Source: Pseudomonadota bacterium (GTDB taxonomy: Bacteria > Bdellovibrionota_C > UBA2361 > OMIW01). From it: a DNA stretch of 5,301 bases. The stretch is taken from contig OMIW01000144.1 of assembly GCA_900299205.1 (NCBI GenBank), forward strand, positions 1-5,301, in the 5' to 3' direction. The notes below the pieces were generated by a model. That model searched no databases, was not told where the DNA came from, and worked only from the letters and a program-made list of their open reading frames with translations. Below, piece by piece: positions 1-5,203 of the stretch. A program made the translations under genes and the position numbers. Numbering within the stretch: position 1 is the first letter of the stretch; the number at the start of each line of letters is the position of its first letter.

Positions 1-246
1 TGGATGGATAGACCTGGATGAGGAGCGAGGGTGCGAGGCGTCGCAAGATTAAGAGTGGTGCCGGGTGTGCGCTTGGCGATGCATCACATCTAGTCGACAG
101 AGAGGAGAGTCACTAGTCTCATTGAGGGCTCCACTACCTCCATCAGTGCCCCATTTCCGTGTAATGCCCCCCAATTGGTTAGGTTATCTGAGGTTGATGG
201 ATGGGGTTGGCTTCATTCCGTGCCATGAGGAGTAAGGAAGGCCTTG
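1..246. other. Mostly non-coding left edge; possible tail of an upstream gene
   Basis: No convincing gene is visible here. One plus-strand frame is open from the window edge and stops at TAA 50-52, giving at most 16 residues (GWIDLDEERGCEASQD). This could be the C-terminal tail of a gene beginning outside the window, but it is too short to identify. The rest has stops in all plus-strand frames. I found no hairpin with a T-run that would act as a terminator and no convincing -35/-10 pair. Minor symmetric words such as GATGCATC at 78-85 are probably chance. Confidence 0.4.
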
Positions 247-339
247 ATGTGGGCTAAAAACGTACCTCTGCTTCGCTGCCCCCTTTACAAACGGACCGAT
301 GAGTCTTACACCTGTCAAAAGTGTAGCGCGGTCGGGTAG
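247..339 (+). CDS. Possible small Cys-containing protein, 30 aa (unrecognised)
   Basis: This is a 30-codon ORF from ATG 247 to TAG 337-339. A purine-rich Shine-Dalgarno-like run, AAGGAAGG at 234-241, sits 5 nt before the ATG. The product begins MWAKNVPLLRC and has cysteines at 11, 23 and 26 (CPLY then, after eight residues, TCQKC). This resembles one and a half knuckles of a zinc ribbon: the first knuckle would be CxxC if Tyr14 were Cys. I do not recognise the protein. It could be a real small protein, a remnant of a decayed zinc-ribbon gene, or chance. It precedes the DUF1844 gene by 96 nt on the same strand, and its 3' part overlaps inverted repeats that may belong to that gene's leader. 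Only the ribosome binding site and the cysteine spacing support it. Confidence 0.22.
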   Translation: MWAKNVPLLRCPLYKRTDESYTCQKCSAVG

Positions 340-394
340 GTATTCGTGCCGATGGAGGATCGAGATATCGGCTCGAGGGAAAGTCGGACGACCG
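307..394 (+). promoter_or_regulatory. Inverted-repeat-rich leader upstream of the DUF1844 gene
   Basis: Several perfect inverted repeats cluster here. TACAC 307-311 faces GTGTA 321-325 across nine bases. CGGTCG 329-334 pairs with CGACCG 389-394, and inside that span GCCGAT 348-353 pairs with ATCGGC 367-372. A competing hairpin, TCGAG 360-364 with CTCGA 372-376, would exclude the inner stem. The arrangement could form a folded 5' leader with two alternative states about 40 nt before the DUF1844 start. I do not recognise a known riboswitch or RNA family. A superficial likeness of GAGGGAAAGTC to the RNase P RNA core was checked and not accepted. Short stems such as these also arise by chance in GC-rich DNA. 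Confidence 0.2.
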
Positions 395-435
395 GGTAAG
401 GTGAGTGCGGACGGTGGCTGAGGTGGGGAGGAATT

Positions 436-894
436 ATGGCAGAGCGTGACGAGGAAGAAGCTGAGCGATCCGATGGGTTCACCGTTCGTGACAAGCGGCG
501 GTTTGATTCCTCGGGAAATGAGCGTCGGGATGAGGTGAAGCCATTAGCTTCTCAGGAAACTGCTTCGCCCGAACGACCGGTATCTACGGAGTCGGATTCA
601 ACAAACAGGTCGGCCCCCTCATCAAGTGCCGGGCTTGGTGATGAGCGAACCCCCGCGCTTGATTTTGCTTCTTTCATCTGGTCGCTTGCGACCCAGGCGT
701 TGTGGCAGTTGGGAGCAGATAGTCCGCCTGAGGGGATGGCGGTGGAGAAGGATCGAGATGCCGCAAAACAGACTATCGAGATTATCAGTTTGTTGAAGAC
801 AAAGACGACGGGGAACCTGACCACTGATGAAGAGCGGTTGATTGAGGAGGTTCTCCACCAACTCAGGATGGTATTTGTCCGGTCGGCGCGGTAG
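436..894 (+). CDS. DUF1844 domain protein
   Basis: A 152-residue cytoplasmic protein with no signal peptide or membrane segment. Residues about 1-72 are low-complexity, rich in Glu, Arg, Ser and Pro, and likely disordered. They include a short motif near 14-23 (GFTVRDKRRF) that I recall recurring at the front of DUF1844 proteins. Residues about 75-149 match the DUF1844 family: DFASFIWSLATQALWQLG, then AAKQTIEIISLLKTKTTGNLT, then EERLIEEVLHQLRMVFV. The family is an all-helical domain of unknown function, common in Deltaproteobacteria, Acidobacteria and similar groups, and its length here is normal. The ATG start is set by GGAGG at 427-431, four nucleotides upstream. It stands alone, with over 300 nt to the next gene and no clear terminator after it. 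The family call is confident; the function is unknown. Confidence 0.85.
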   Translation: MAERDEEEAERSDGFTVRDKRRFDSSGNERRDEVKPLASQETASPERPVSTESDSTNRSAPSSSAGLGDERTPALDFASFIWSLATQALWQLGADSPPEGMAVEKDRDAAKQTIEIISLLKTKTTGNLTTDEERLIEEVLHQLRMVFVRSAR

Positions 895-1197
895 GGAACC
901 TGAAGGGGGAGGCTGAGAGGGAGGATCCTGCCGGTATTCTGACAAATGAATGACAGATCCAGAGGTTACCCGGCAAATTCTGGTCAATCGGACGAGCAGT
1001 GTTCCGGGGATGGCCGGATTTTGAAAAAGAACTCCTTTTGGAAAAGGCTTCTGGGTTTTTATATATCCTTGGAATTGTTGGGTATATCTCATCTCAAAAG
1101 GGGAGGGGACGGTCTGTTGTTGTAATCCTTTGTGCTGTTTCTCTTGGCATAGGAATTGATCCGTGGGAGTTCGTCTCGAATCTTTCAGGGGATCGCC
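895..1197. other. Intergenic region between the DUF1844 and sigma factor genes
   Basis: About 300 bases without a convincing gene. An imperfect hairpin can form just after the DUF1844 gene: TGCCGG 929-934 with CCGGCA 970-975, enclosing TCTG 938-941 with CAGA 954-957. It has no T-run, so it is not a standard intrinsic terminator. From about 1021 to 1090 the composition becomes AT-rich, which fits a promoter region for the sigma gene, and TATATC occurs at both 1062-1067 and 1083-1088. Reading frames crossing this gap on either strand give no recognisable protein. Confidence 0.5.
1038..1067 (+). promoter_or_regulatory. Candidate promoter for the ECF sigma gene
   Basis: TTGGAA at 1038-1043 and TATATC at 1062-1067 resemble -35 and -10 elements of a housekeeping promoter with an 18-nt spacer. 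Each matches 4 of 6 consensus bases, and they lie in the most AT-rich part of the gap. This would give a 5' leader of roughly 120 nt. The same stretch also holds a perfect dyad, CCTTTT-GG-AAAAGG (1034-1047), and an ECF-like element pair, GAACT 1029-1033 and TCTG 1050-1053. Either housekeeping or self-directed transcription is therefore possible. Based on motif matching alone. Confidence 0.28.
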
Positions 1198-1827
1198 ATG
1201 GATACGTTGCAACAGGTCTCGGACACCGAATTGGTAGAGGGCATTCAGCGAGAAGACCCTCTCGCATTTGAGGAGCTGGTCAATCGGTACTCGACCCGGG
1301 TCTTTACTCTGGCGAATCGGGTGACGAAGCATCGGGAGGATGCCGAAGATGTCATGCAGGAGGTCTTCATCTCCGTTATGCGCAAGATCGAGGCGTTTCG
1401 CGGGCAGTCGTCGTTTTCGAGCTGGATCTATCGGGTGACTCTCAACTGCGCCCTGATGAAGCTCCGAAAACGTCGACAAGACAAAAGTATGTCGATGGAG
1501 GAGATGCTCTCGCAGGTGCTCGCTGTTCCCAATAAGGTGAATGTTTTTAATTCGGAAGGAGAGTCCTTTCGAGGAAAGAATGAGCTTCGAGAAGCGCTGA
1601 CGGCGGCGATAAACTCCCTCCCGCGCGACTATCGTCCAGTATTCATTCTTCGTGATGTCGATGGGTTTTCGAGTATTGAGGTGAGCGAGATGCTCGGGAT
1701 ATCGGTACCCGCGGTAAAATCACGGCTGCATCGGTCGCGCCTCGCTCTCCAACGAACGCTTACCGATATGCTCCAGGCGGATGCTCCCGAAGATTTACGC
1801 TCGGCTCAGAGGCGGGCGGTTGGGTAG
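1198..1827 (+). CDS. ECF-type RNA polymerase sigma factor (sigma-70 family)
   Basis: A 209-residue sigma factor of the extracytoplasmic-function group, which directs RNA polymerase to a dedicated promoter set. Sigma region 2 spans about 24-93: the AFEELVNRYSTRVFTLANRV helix, then the core-binding and -10-binding segment REDAEDVMQEVFISVMRKI, F-R-G-Q-S-S-F-S-S-W-I-Y-R, and a basic end. Region 4 spans about 130-188 and ends in a helix-turn-helix at 158-181 (IEVSEMLGIS, then VKSRLHRSR) that reads the -35 element. Regions 1 and 3 are absent, as expected for ECF factors. ATG 1198 is preferred over an upstream in-frame TTG at 1156 because AGGGGA 1187-1192 lies 5 nt before it and homologues begin close to this point. 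No anti-sigma gene follows: the gene ends 79 nt before a strong terminator, so it looks monocistronic. How it is controlled and what it regulates cannot be read from here. Confidence 0.95.
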   Translation: MDTLQQVSDTELVEGIQREDPLAFEELVNRYSTRVFTLANRVTKHREDAEDVMQEVFISVMRKIEAFRGQSSFSSWIYRVTLNCALMKLRKRRQDKSMSMEEMLSQVLAVPNKVNVFNSEGESFRGKNELREALTAAINSLPRDYRPVFILRDVDGFSSIEVSEMLGISVPAVKSRLHRSRLALQRTLTDMLQADAPEDLRSAQRRAVG

Positions 1828-1906
1828 TGAGAGGCTGCGAAATTGAGAAAGGATAGCTCTTTTAAAAAGGTGGCCTGAATAATTGCGGAAATATCCAGGA
1901 GGAGAT

Positions 1907-1946
1907 GGCCAGGTCGATCCTTAGGTGGATCGACCCGGCCTTTTTT
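1907..1946 (+). terminator. Rho-independent terminator after the sigma factor gene
   Basis: GGCCAGGTCGATCC (1907-1920) pairs with GGATCGACCCGGCC (1927-1940) across a 6-nt loop. This gives a 14-position stem with a single A-C mismatch (1911/1936), followed at once by six T residues (1941-1946). It is a textbook intrinsic terminator on the plus strand. It separates the sigma factor from the cytochrome operon. Confidence 0.93.
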
Positions 1947-1963
1947 ATGGCAGAGCCGACGGG

Positions 1964-1991
1964 TTGTCACTCTTCCTGAGACCGGTATATC
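1964..1991 (+). promoter_or_regulatory. Candidate promoter of the cytochrome-tsaD-rsmA operon
   Basis: TTGTCA at 1964-1969 matches the -35 consensus TTGACA at 5 of 6 positions. TATATC at 1986-1991 matches the -10 consensus at 4 of 6, with a 16-nt spacer. The position fits: it lies just after the sigma-gene terminator and about 100 nt before the first gene of the next unit. The -10 hexamer is the same TATATC seen in the candidate sigma-gene promoter. Supported by motif and context only. Confidence 0.42.
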
Positions 1992-1997
1992 GTACCG
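1983..1997. promoter_or_regulatory. Possible operator dyad overlapping the -10 element
   Basis: CGGTA (1983-1987) and TACCG (1993-1997) form a perfect inverted repeat with a 5-nt centre, covering the candidate -10 at 1986-1991. A dimeric repressor bound here would block polymerase. The related word GACCGGT occurs at 1980-1986 and again at 2050-2056 in the leader. No regulator in the window can be linked to it, and a 5-bp arm may be chance. Confidence 0.22.
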
Positions 1998-2088
1998 TGC
2001 GTTCCGCATCTATCGGAATGACGCCGACTCTCGAGCTTAGGGGGTTTGCGACCGGTTCGAGACTATCTGTTGATCGAAGGCTATCCTC

Positions 2089-3027
2089 ATGTTTCTGGTC
2101 CGACAATTTCTCCCTCCTGGGCGTGAGGCTGCGCGGCTTTTGGTGATCGGGGTGGCGATCGGTGTGATCGCGAGCTGCTCACAGGTGCCACGAGATCCCG
2201 TCGTGCTCTCCCGAGATAAAGCGGTAATGGCGCGGGGGAAAGAGTTGGTTGAGGGGCTGGCGAGCTGTGGTTTTTGTCACGGTAAAACCCGAGAGCCGGG
2301 AGCGCCGATGGTCGGGGGACTGGTGTGGCATGACCGATACGGGGAGGTTTCAGCGGCCAATATCACCCCAGATCGTGAGACGGGGATAGGGGCGGTGCCC
2401 ACGGCTGAGGTGGTGAAGGTTTTGCGGGGAGGATGGGCTGGTGAGGATCGCCATATTTCGCTCGACGTGCACCGCGGATACGAGTGGATGGCAGATGGAG
2501 ACCTCGCGGCGATCGTGGCGTATCTCCGAGATCTGCCCCCGTTACACGGGCGGGTGGAGCGACGATCAGTCGGATTTTATGAGCGGAACGTGAATGGTTT
2601 CTTCGAGGATGAACACGAGGTTCGAGGATATGTGCCGGAGATTCCTCGCCGATTTGCGGTTGAATACGGGAAATACCTGGTGGATCGGGTGGCTCGGTGC
2701 GGAATGTGTCATAATGGGGCTTCGGGTATATTCTCGGGGGAGAGCTACCTCACGGGGGGGCAGACGGTTCGCACGGAGTGGGGTGAGCGGGTTGCGCCGT
2801 CATTGGTGGATTCAAGGGAGGCTGAGGGGGTGAGGAGGCGAGGAAAGCCTTTTGCGACATGGTCCGAAGCTGAGGCACTGGTCTTTTTCAGAAAGGGATT
2901 AACCCCAGAAGGCCCGAGCGTTGATTCCCGATTTTGTCCGGTATCTTTCTACAGTCGAGCGGCGGAGGAAGACCTTGTGGCGATGGCTGTGTATCTACGA
3001 GGGCTGAACGTCCCCGAGAAAGAATGA
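2089..3027 (+). CDS. Dihaem cytochrome c lipoprotein with atypical distal haem ligands
   Basis: A 312-residue electron-transfer protein exported across the inner membrane. The N-terminus has a basic start, a hydrophobic stretch (about 17-28) and a lipobox V-I-A-S-C with the lipidated cysteine at 30. Two class I-like haem domains follow. The first has C60-G-F-C63-H64 and the ITPDRETGIG segment (92-101) typical of the alcohol/gluconate dehydrogenase cytochrome-subunit type. The second has C204-G-M-C207-H208. Each ends in the expected helix: DLAAIVAYLRDLPP in domain 1 and DLVAMAVYLRGL in domain 2. In this family a Met-Pro pair before that helix usually gives the sixth haem ligand. Here domain 1 has Asp126-Val-His128 and domain 2 has Cys283-Pro284. 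GAAGG 2076-2080 supports the ATG start. It is the first gene of the unit, 43 nt before tsaD. The redox partner is unknown, and no dehydrogenase or oxidase gene is adjacent. Confidence 0.9.
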   Translation: MFLVRQFLPPGREAARLLVIGVAIGVIASCSQVPRDPVVLSRDKAVMARGKELVEGLASCGFCHGKTREPGAPMVGGLVWHDRYGEVSAANITPDRETGIGAVPTAEVVKVLRGGWAGEDRHISLDVHRGYEWMADGDLAAIVAYLRDLPPLHGRVERRSVGFYERNVNGFFEDEHEVRGYVPEIPRRFAVEYGKYLVDRVARCGMCHNGASGIFSGESYLTGGQTVRTEWGERVAPSLVDSREAEGVRRRGKPFATWSEAEALVFFRKGLTPEGPSVDSRFCPVSFYSRAAEEDLVAMAVYLRGLNVPEKE

Positions 3028-3070
3028 AGTGCTTCGGGAGTGATGTGGGAGACGAACAGATGGAACGGTT

Positions 3071-4156
3071 GTGGTCGTTATCGCGATAGAGACAAGTTGT
3101 GATGAAACCGCGATAGCGGTTGTGCGTTTCGATGGGACGAGTGTCGATGCTGTCACCAGGAATTCTTTGGGCGAGATCACTATTCTTGCTGAGCGAGTGT
3201 GGTCTCAGGTGGCGATACATGAGCAGTATGGGGGCGTTGTTCCCGAAATTGCAGCGCGAGAACATTTGCGAGTATTGCCTCTCTTGCTTGAAGAGGTGCT
3301 TGCCGAGGCGGGGCTGACCGTCAAGGATCTCAATGGGATCGCGGTAACTCGGGGGCCAGGTCTCAAAGGGGCACTATTGATCGGATTTTCCTTTGCAAAG
3401 GGGTTGGCGGCGGCGACCGGTCTTCCCCTGGTGGGAGTTAATCACATAGAAGGGCATCTCCTTTCGCCGTTGATCCATCGTTCATCGCTTCGCTTCCCGT
3501 TCCTATCTCTTATTGTTTCCGGGGGGCACACCGAGTTGGTTGAGGCGGTCGCTCCGGGCGAATATCGACTTATCTGTCGGACGATGGACGATGCCGCAGG
3601 GGAGGCGTTTGACAAAGCAGCGGCGCTCCTTGGATTTCGGTATCCGGGAGGAGCTGCGCTTTCTCGAGCTGCGGAGCAGGTAGCTGAGAGCCGATATTCT
3701 CTTCCGCGGGTCATGCTTGAGCGTCCTGGTTTAAGCTTTTCCGGTCTTAAGACCGCGGTCGCGCTTTTGGTTCGTCGAGAGCTCGGTAGAGTCCGGCGGG
3801 ATCGTGCGGTTGAAGAGCTCATAAATGATAGAATGATTTCGGAGCTATCTTTCTCCATCGAAAAGACGATAGTGGAGGTTTTGGTACGAAAGACGATGGA
3901 GGCCCGAGCTGAGCGGGGATTGGAGCAGGTTGCCGTCGCCGGAGGAGTAGCGGCGAACAGAGTACTCCGCGATGAATTGCATCGGGCTCTGGGGGGAGGT
4001 GACACCCTTTTCTTCGCTGATAGACGCTACTGCTCGGATAATGCCGTGATGATCGGATTGGTCGGTGCGTGGCGATTAGCCGCAGGTGAGCGCTTAGCGG
4101 CGCGGTCCTCGGTATGTAGTCGGTGGCCGATCGAACAGATGGTCCGACCTTCGTGA
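3071..4156 (+). CDS. tsaD: tRNA N6-threonylcarbamoyladenosine transferase TsaD
   Basis: TsaD (formerly Gcp/YgjD) transfers the threonylcarbamoyl group from TC-AMP to A37 of tRNAs that read ANN codons, acting in the cytoplasm with TsaB and TsaE. All hallmarks are present: ETSCDET at 7-13, HEQYGGVVPEIAAREH near 55-70, the metal-binding VNHIEGH with H125 and H129, SGGHT at 150-154, DDAAGEAFDKAA from 173, GGVAAN at 291-296, and the third metal ligand D323 in SDNAVM. At 361 residues it is a little longer than E. coli TsaD (337), chiefly through about 13-14 extra residues between ETSCDET and the HEQYGG motif. The start is GTG 3071. An in-frame stop at 3041-3043 leaves no earlier ATG, GTG or TTG, and only a weak GGA (3062-3064) serves as ribosome binding site. 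It lies 43 nt after the cytochrome gene and shares its direction with rsmA. It appears intact and functional. Confidence 0.97.
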   Translation: MVVIAIETSCDETAIAVVRFDGTSVDAVTRNSLGEITILAERVWSQVAIHEQYGGVVPEIAAREHLRVLPLLLEEVLAEAGLTVKDLNGIAVTRGPGLKGALLIGFSFAKGLAAATGLPLVGVNHIEGHLLSPLIHRSSLRFPFLSLIVSGGHTELVEAVAPGEYRLICRTMDDAAGEAFDKAAALLGFRYPGGAALSRAAEQVAESRYSLPRVMLERPGLSFSGLKTAVALLVRRELGRVRRDRAVEELINDRMISELSFSIEKTIVEVLVRKTMEARAERGLEQVAVAGGVAANRVLRDELHRALGGGDTLFFADRRYCSDNAVMIGLVGAWRLAAGERLAARSSVCSRWPIEQMVRPS

Positions 4157-4170
4157 CAGGGAGGGCATTA

Positions 4171-4239
4171 ATGGAATCTGTTCTGGTCAGCAAAGTGACG
4201 GTGCGAAGAGATAGAGCGAAGCTAAAAAATAAGAAGTAA
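4171..4239 (+). CDS. Possible small basic peptide (22 aa) between tsaD and rsmA
   Basis: A 22-codon ORF from ATG 4171 to TAA 4237-4239. The purine run AGGGAGGG at 4158-4165 holds a near-ideal Shine-Dalgarno core, with GGAGG ending 6 nt before the ATG. That site is stronger than those of its two neighbours. The spacing is operon-like: 14 nt after the tsaD stop and 8 nt before the rsmA ATG. The peptide begins MESVLVSKV and ends in a basic run, KLKNKK; 8 of 22 residues are Lys or Arg against two acidic. I do not recognise it. It may be a real small protein (a basic tail could suit RNA or ribosome contact), a leader peptide that couples translation into rsmA, or a chance ORF with a fortuitous ribosome binding site. 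No membrane segment is visible. Confidence 0.38.
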   Translation: MESVLVSKVTVRRDRAKLKNKK

Positions 4240-4247
4240 CGGAGTAC

Positions 4248-5132
4248 ATGGTGGCAAAGCAACATCAGCGGCGACAGGGTGGTACGTCGTGGTCAAAGGG
4301 AGATTCGCGGGTTCGGGAAGTAGCGCGCGAGCTGCGTGATCGGCGGGTTGCCCCTCGGAAGGAGCGAGGACAAAACTTTGTGGTCGACCCTTCAGTCATT
4401 GAGGAGATAATCACGTTCGGTAATCCATCTCCCGAGGAACATATTATCGAGATAGGACCGGGGCTGGGGGCGCTCACTGCGAGACTTCAGGGAGGAGCGT
4501 CACTTACCCTCATCGAGATAGAGTCATCCTTTTGTCGTGCGCTTGAGCGCCGTTTTCCCGACGCTGATGTTATTGAGGGAGATGTTCGCTCGGTTGATAT
4601 CGGTGCCCTTGAGGGAACCTTCACCGTATTCGGAAATCTTCCTTATGTATTTTCCTCGGATATTATATTCCATCTGATAGCAAGTATCCCGACGGTGTCC
4701 CGCGCAGTTTTGTTGCTCCAGCGCGAATTCGCGGAGCGAGTGGCTGCAGGGCCGGGCTCGCGGACGTACGGTGTGCTCAGTGTGATGGCGCAGCTCTGGA
4801 GCGATGTCACGCTCGGCCCCCGCATACCAGGTACCAGTTTTCATCCAACGACTCAGGTGGAATCCCAGGTGTTGAAGCTCGATTTCCTGACGAAACCGCG
4901 CGTCGAGGTTGGCGATCCATTTTGGTTTCGTCGGGTTGTGCAGGGGAGTTTTCACTCCCGGCGAAAAAAGCTGCGGAATAGTCTGAAGGCAGCATCGCTT
5001 GTTCCGCCGGGAGTTATTGATGAATCGCTCGAGCGAGCGGGAATAGACGGAGATCGGCGCGCAGAGACGCTGTCCATAGCTGAGTTCGCGGTGCTTGCAA
5101 ATAGTATACTCGCACCAGGATCAGCGACCTAG
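4248..5132 (+). CDS. rsmA: 16S rRNA dimethyladenosine transferase RsmA (KsgA)
   Basis: RsmA uses S-adenosylmethionine to dimethylate the two adjacent adenosines near the 3' end of 16S rRNA (A1518/A1519 in E. coli numbering), a late step in small-subunit assembly. Visible motifs are KERGQNF at 38-44, the SAM-binding EIGPGLGALT from E68, the ribose-contacting acidic residue E90, GD at 111-112, and the catalytic NLPY at 130-133. After these come the FHPTTQVES segment and the C-terminal FHSRRKKLRNSL with its small helical domain. The 294 residues include a basic, probably flexible N-terminal extension about 25 residues longer than in E. coli. No later in-frame start precedes GQNF, so the extension is likely real. 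GGAG 4241-4244 is only 3 nt from ATG 4248, so GTG 4251, two codons into the same frame, may be the true start. Translation may be coupled to the small ORF that ends 8 nt upstream. Confidence 0.96.
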   Translation: MVAKQHQRRQGGTSWSKGDSRVREVARELRDRRVAPRKERGQNFVVDPSVIEEIITFGNPSPEEHIIEIGPGLGALTARLQGGASLTLIEIESSFCRALERRFPDADVIEGDVRSVDIGALEGTFTVFGNLPYVFSSDIIFHLIASIPTVSRAVLLLQREFAERVAAGPGSRTYGVLSVMAQLWSDVTLGPRIPGTSFHPTTQVESQVLKLDFLTKPRVEVGDPFWFRRVVQGSFHSRRKKLRNSLKAASLVPPGVIDESLERAGIDGDRRAETLSIAEFAVLANSILAPGSAT

Positions 5133-5203
5133 CGCGTTTTGTGAAGTGGACGGTGCGAACGAGCGCGGGTTTGGGTGGCGATCACCAGCGGGCCATAGGG
5201 GTC

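Noticed and set aside
376-400. Resemblance of GAGGGAAAGTC to the conserved 5' core of RNase P RNA
   Set aside because: The downstream bases do not continue the core, and I see no matching 3' core (ACAGAAA-type) within the following few hundred bases. The next sequence is a coding gene.
999-1271. A 90-codon plus-strand ORF with a mildly hydrophobic middle, overlapping the sigma gene start
   Set aside because: It overlaps the sigma gene by about 70 nt in another frame, has no good ribosome binding site, and its hydrophobic stretch comes from the AT-rich promoter-like DNA.
622-1479. A 285-codon minus-strand ORF running across the DUF1844 gene, the intergenic gap and half of the sigma gene
   Set aside because: It is antisense to two well-supported genes, its protein has no recognisable motif or sensible composition, and long open antisense frames opposite ECF sigma genes are common artefacts of codon bias. 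It is unusual only in staying open across the gap.
1905-1979. A 24-codon ORF with a strong AGGAGG at 1897-1902
   Set aside because: Its codons are the arms of the intrinsic terminator, and the AGGAGG is only 2 nt from the ATG. Chance overlap is the simpler reading.
3060-3089. ATG 3060 as an alternative start near tsaD
   Set aside because: It is in a different frame from tsaD and stops after nine codons, so it cannot extend the protein. The GTG at 3071 is the only suitable start.
3442-4265. Two long minus-strand ORFs opposite tsaD (3442-4005 and 3819-4265)
   Set aside because: They are antisense shadows of a highly conserved gene, overlap each other, and give Arg/Ser-rich translations with no family signature.
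5174-5186. GGTG-N5-CACC hairpin between rsmA and ridA as a shared terminator
   Set aside because: The stem is only 4 bp and neither strand has a following T-run.
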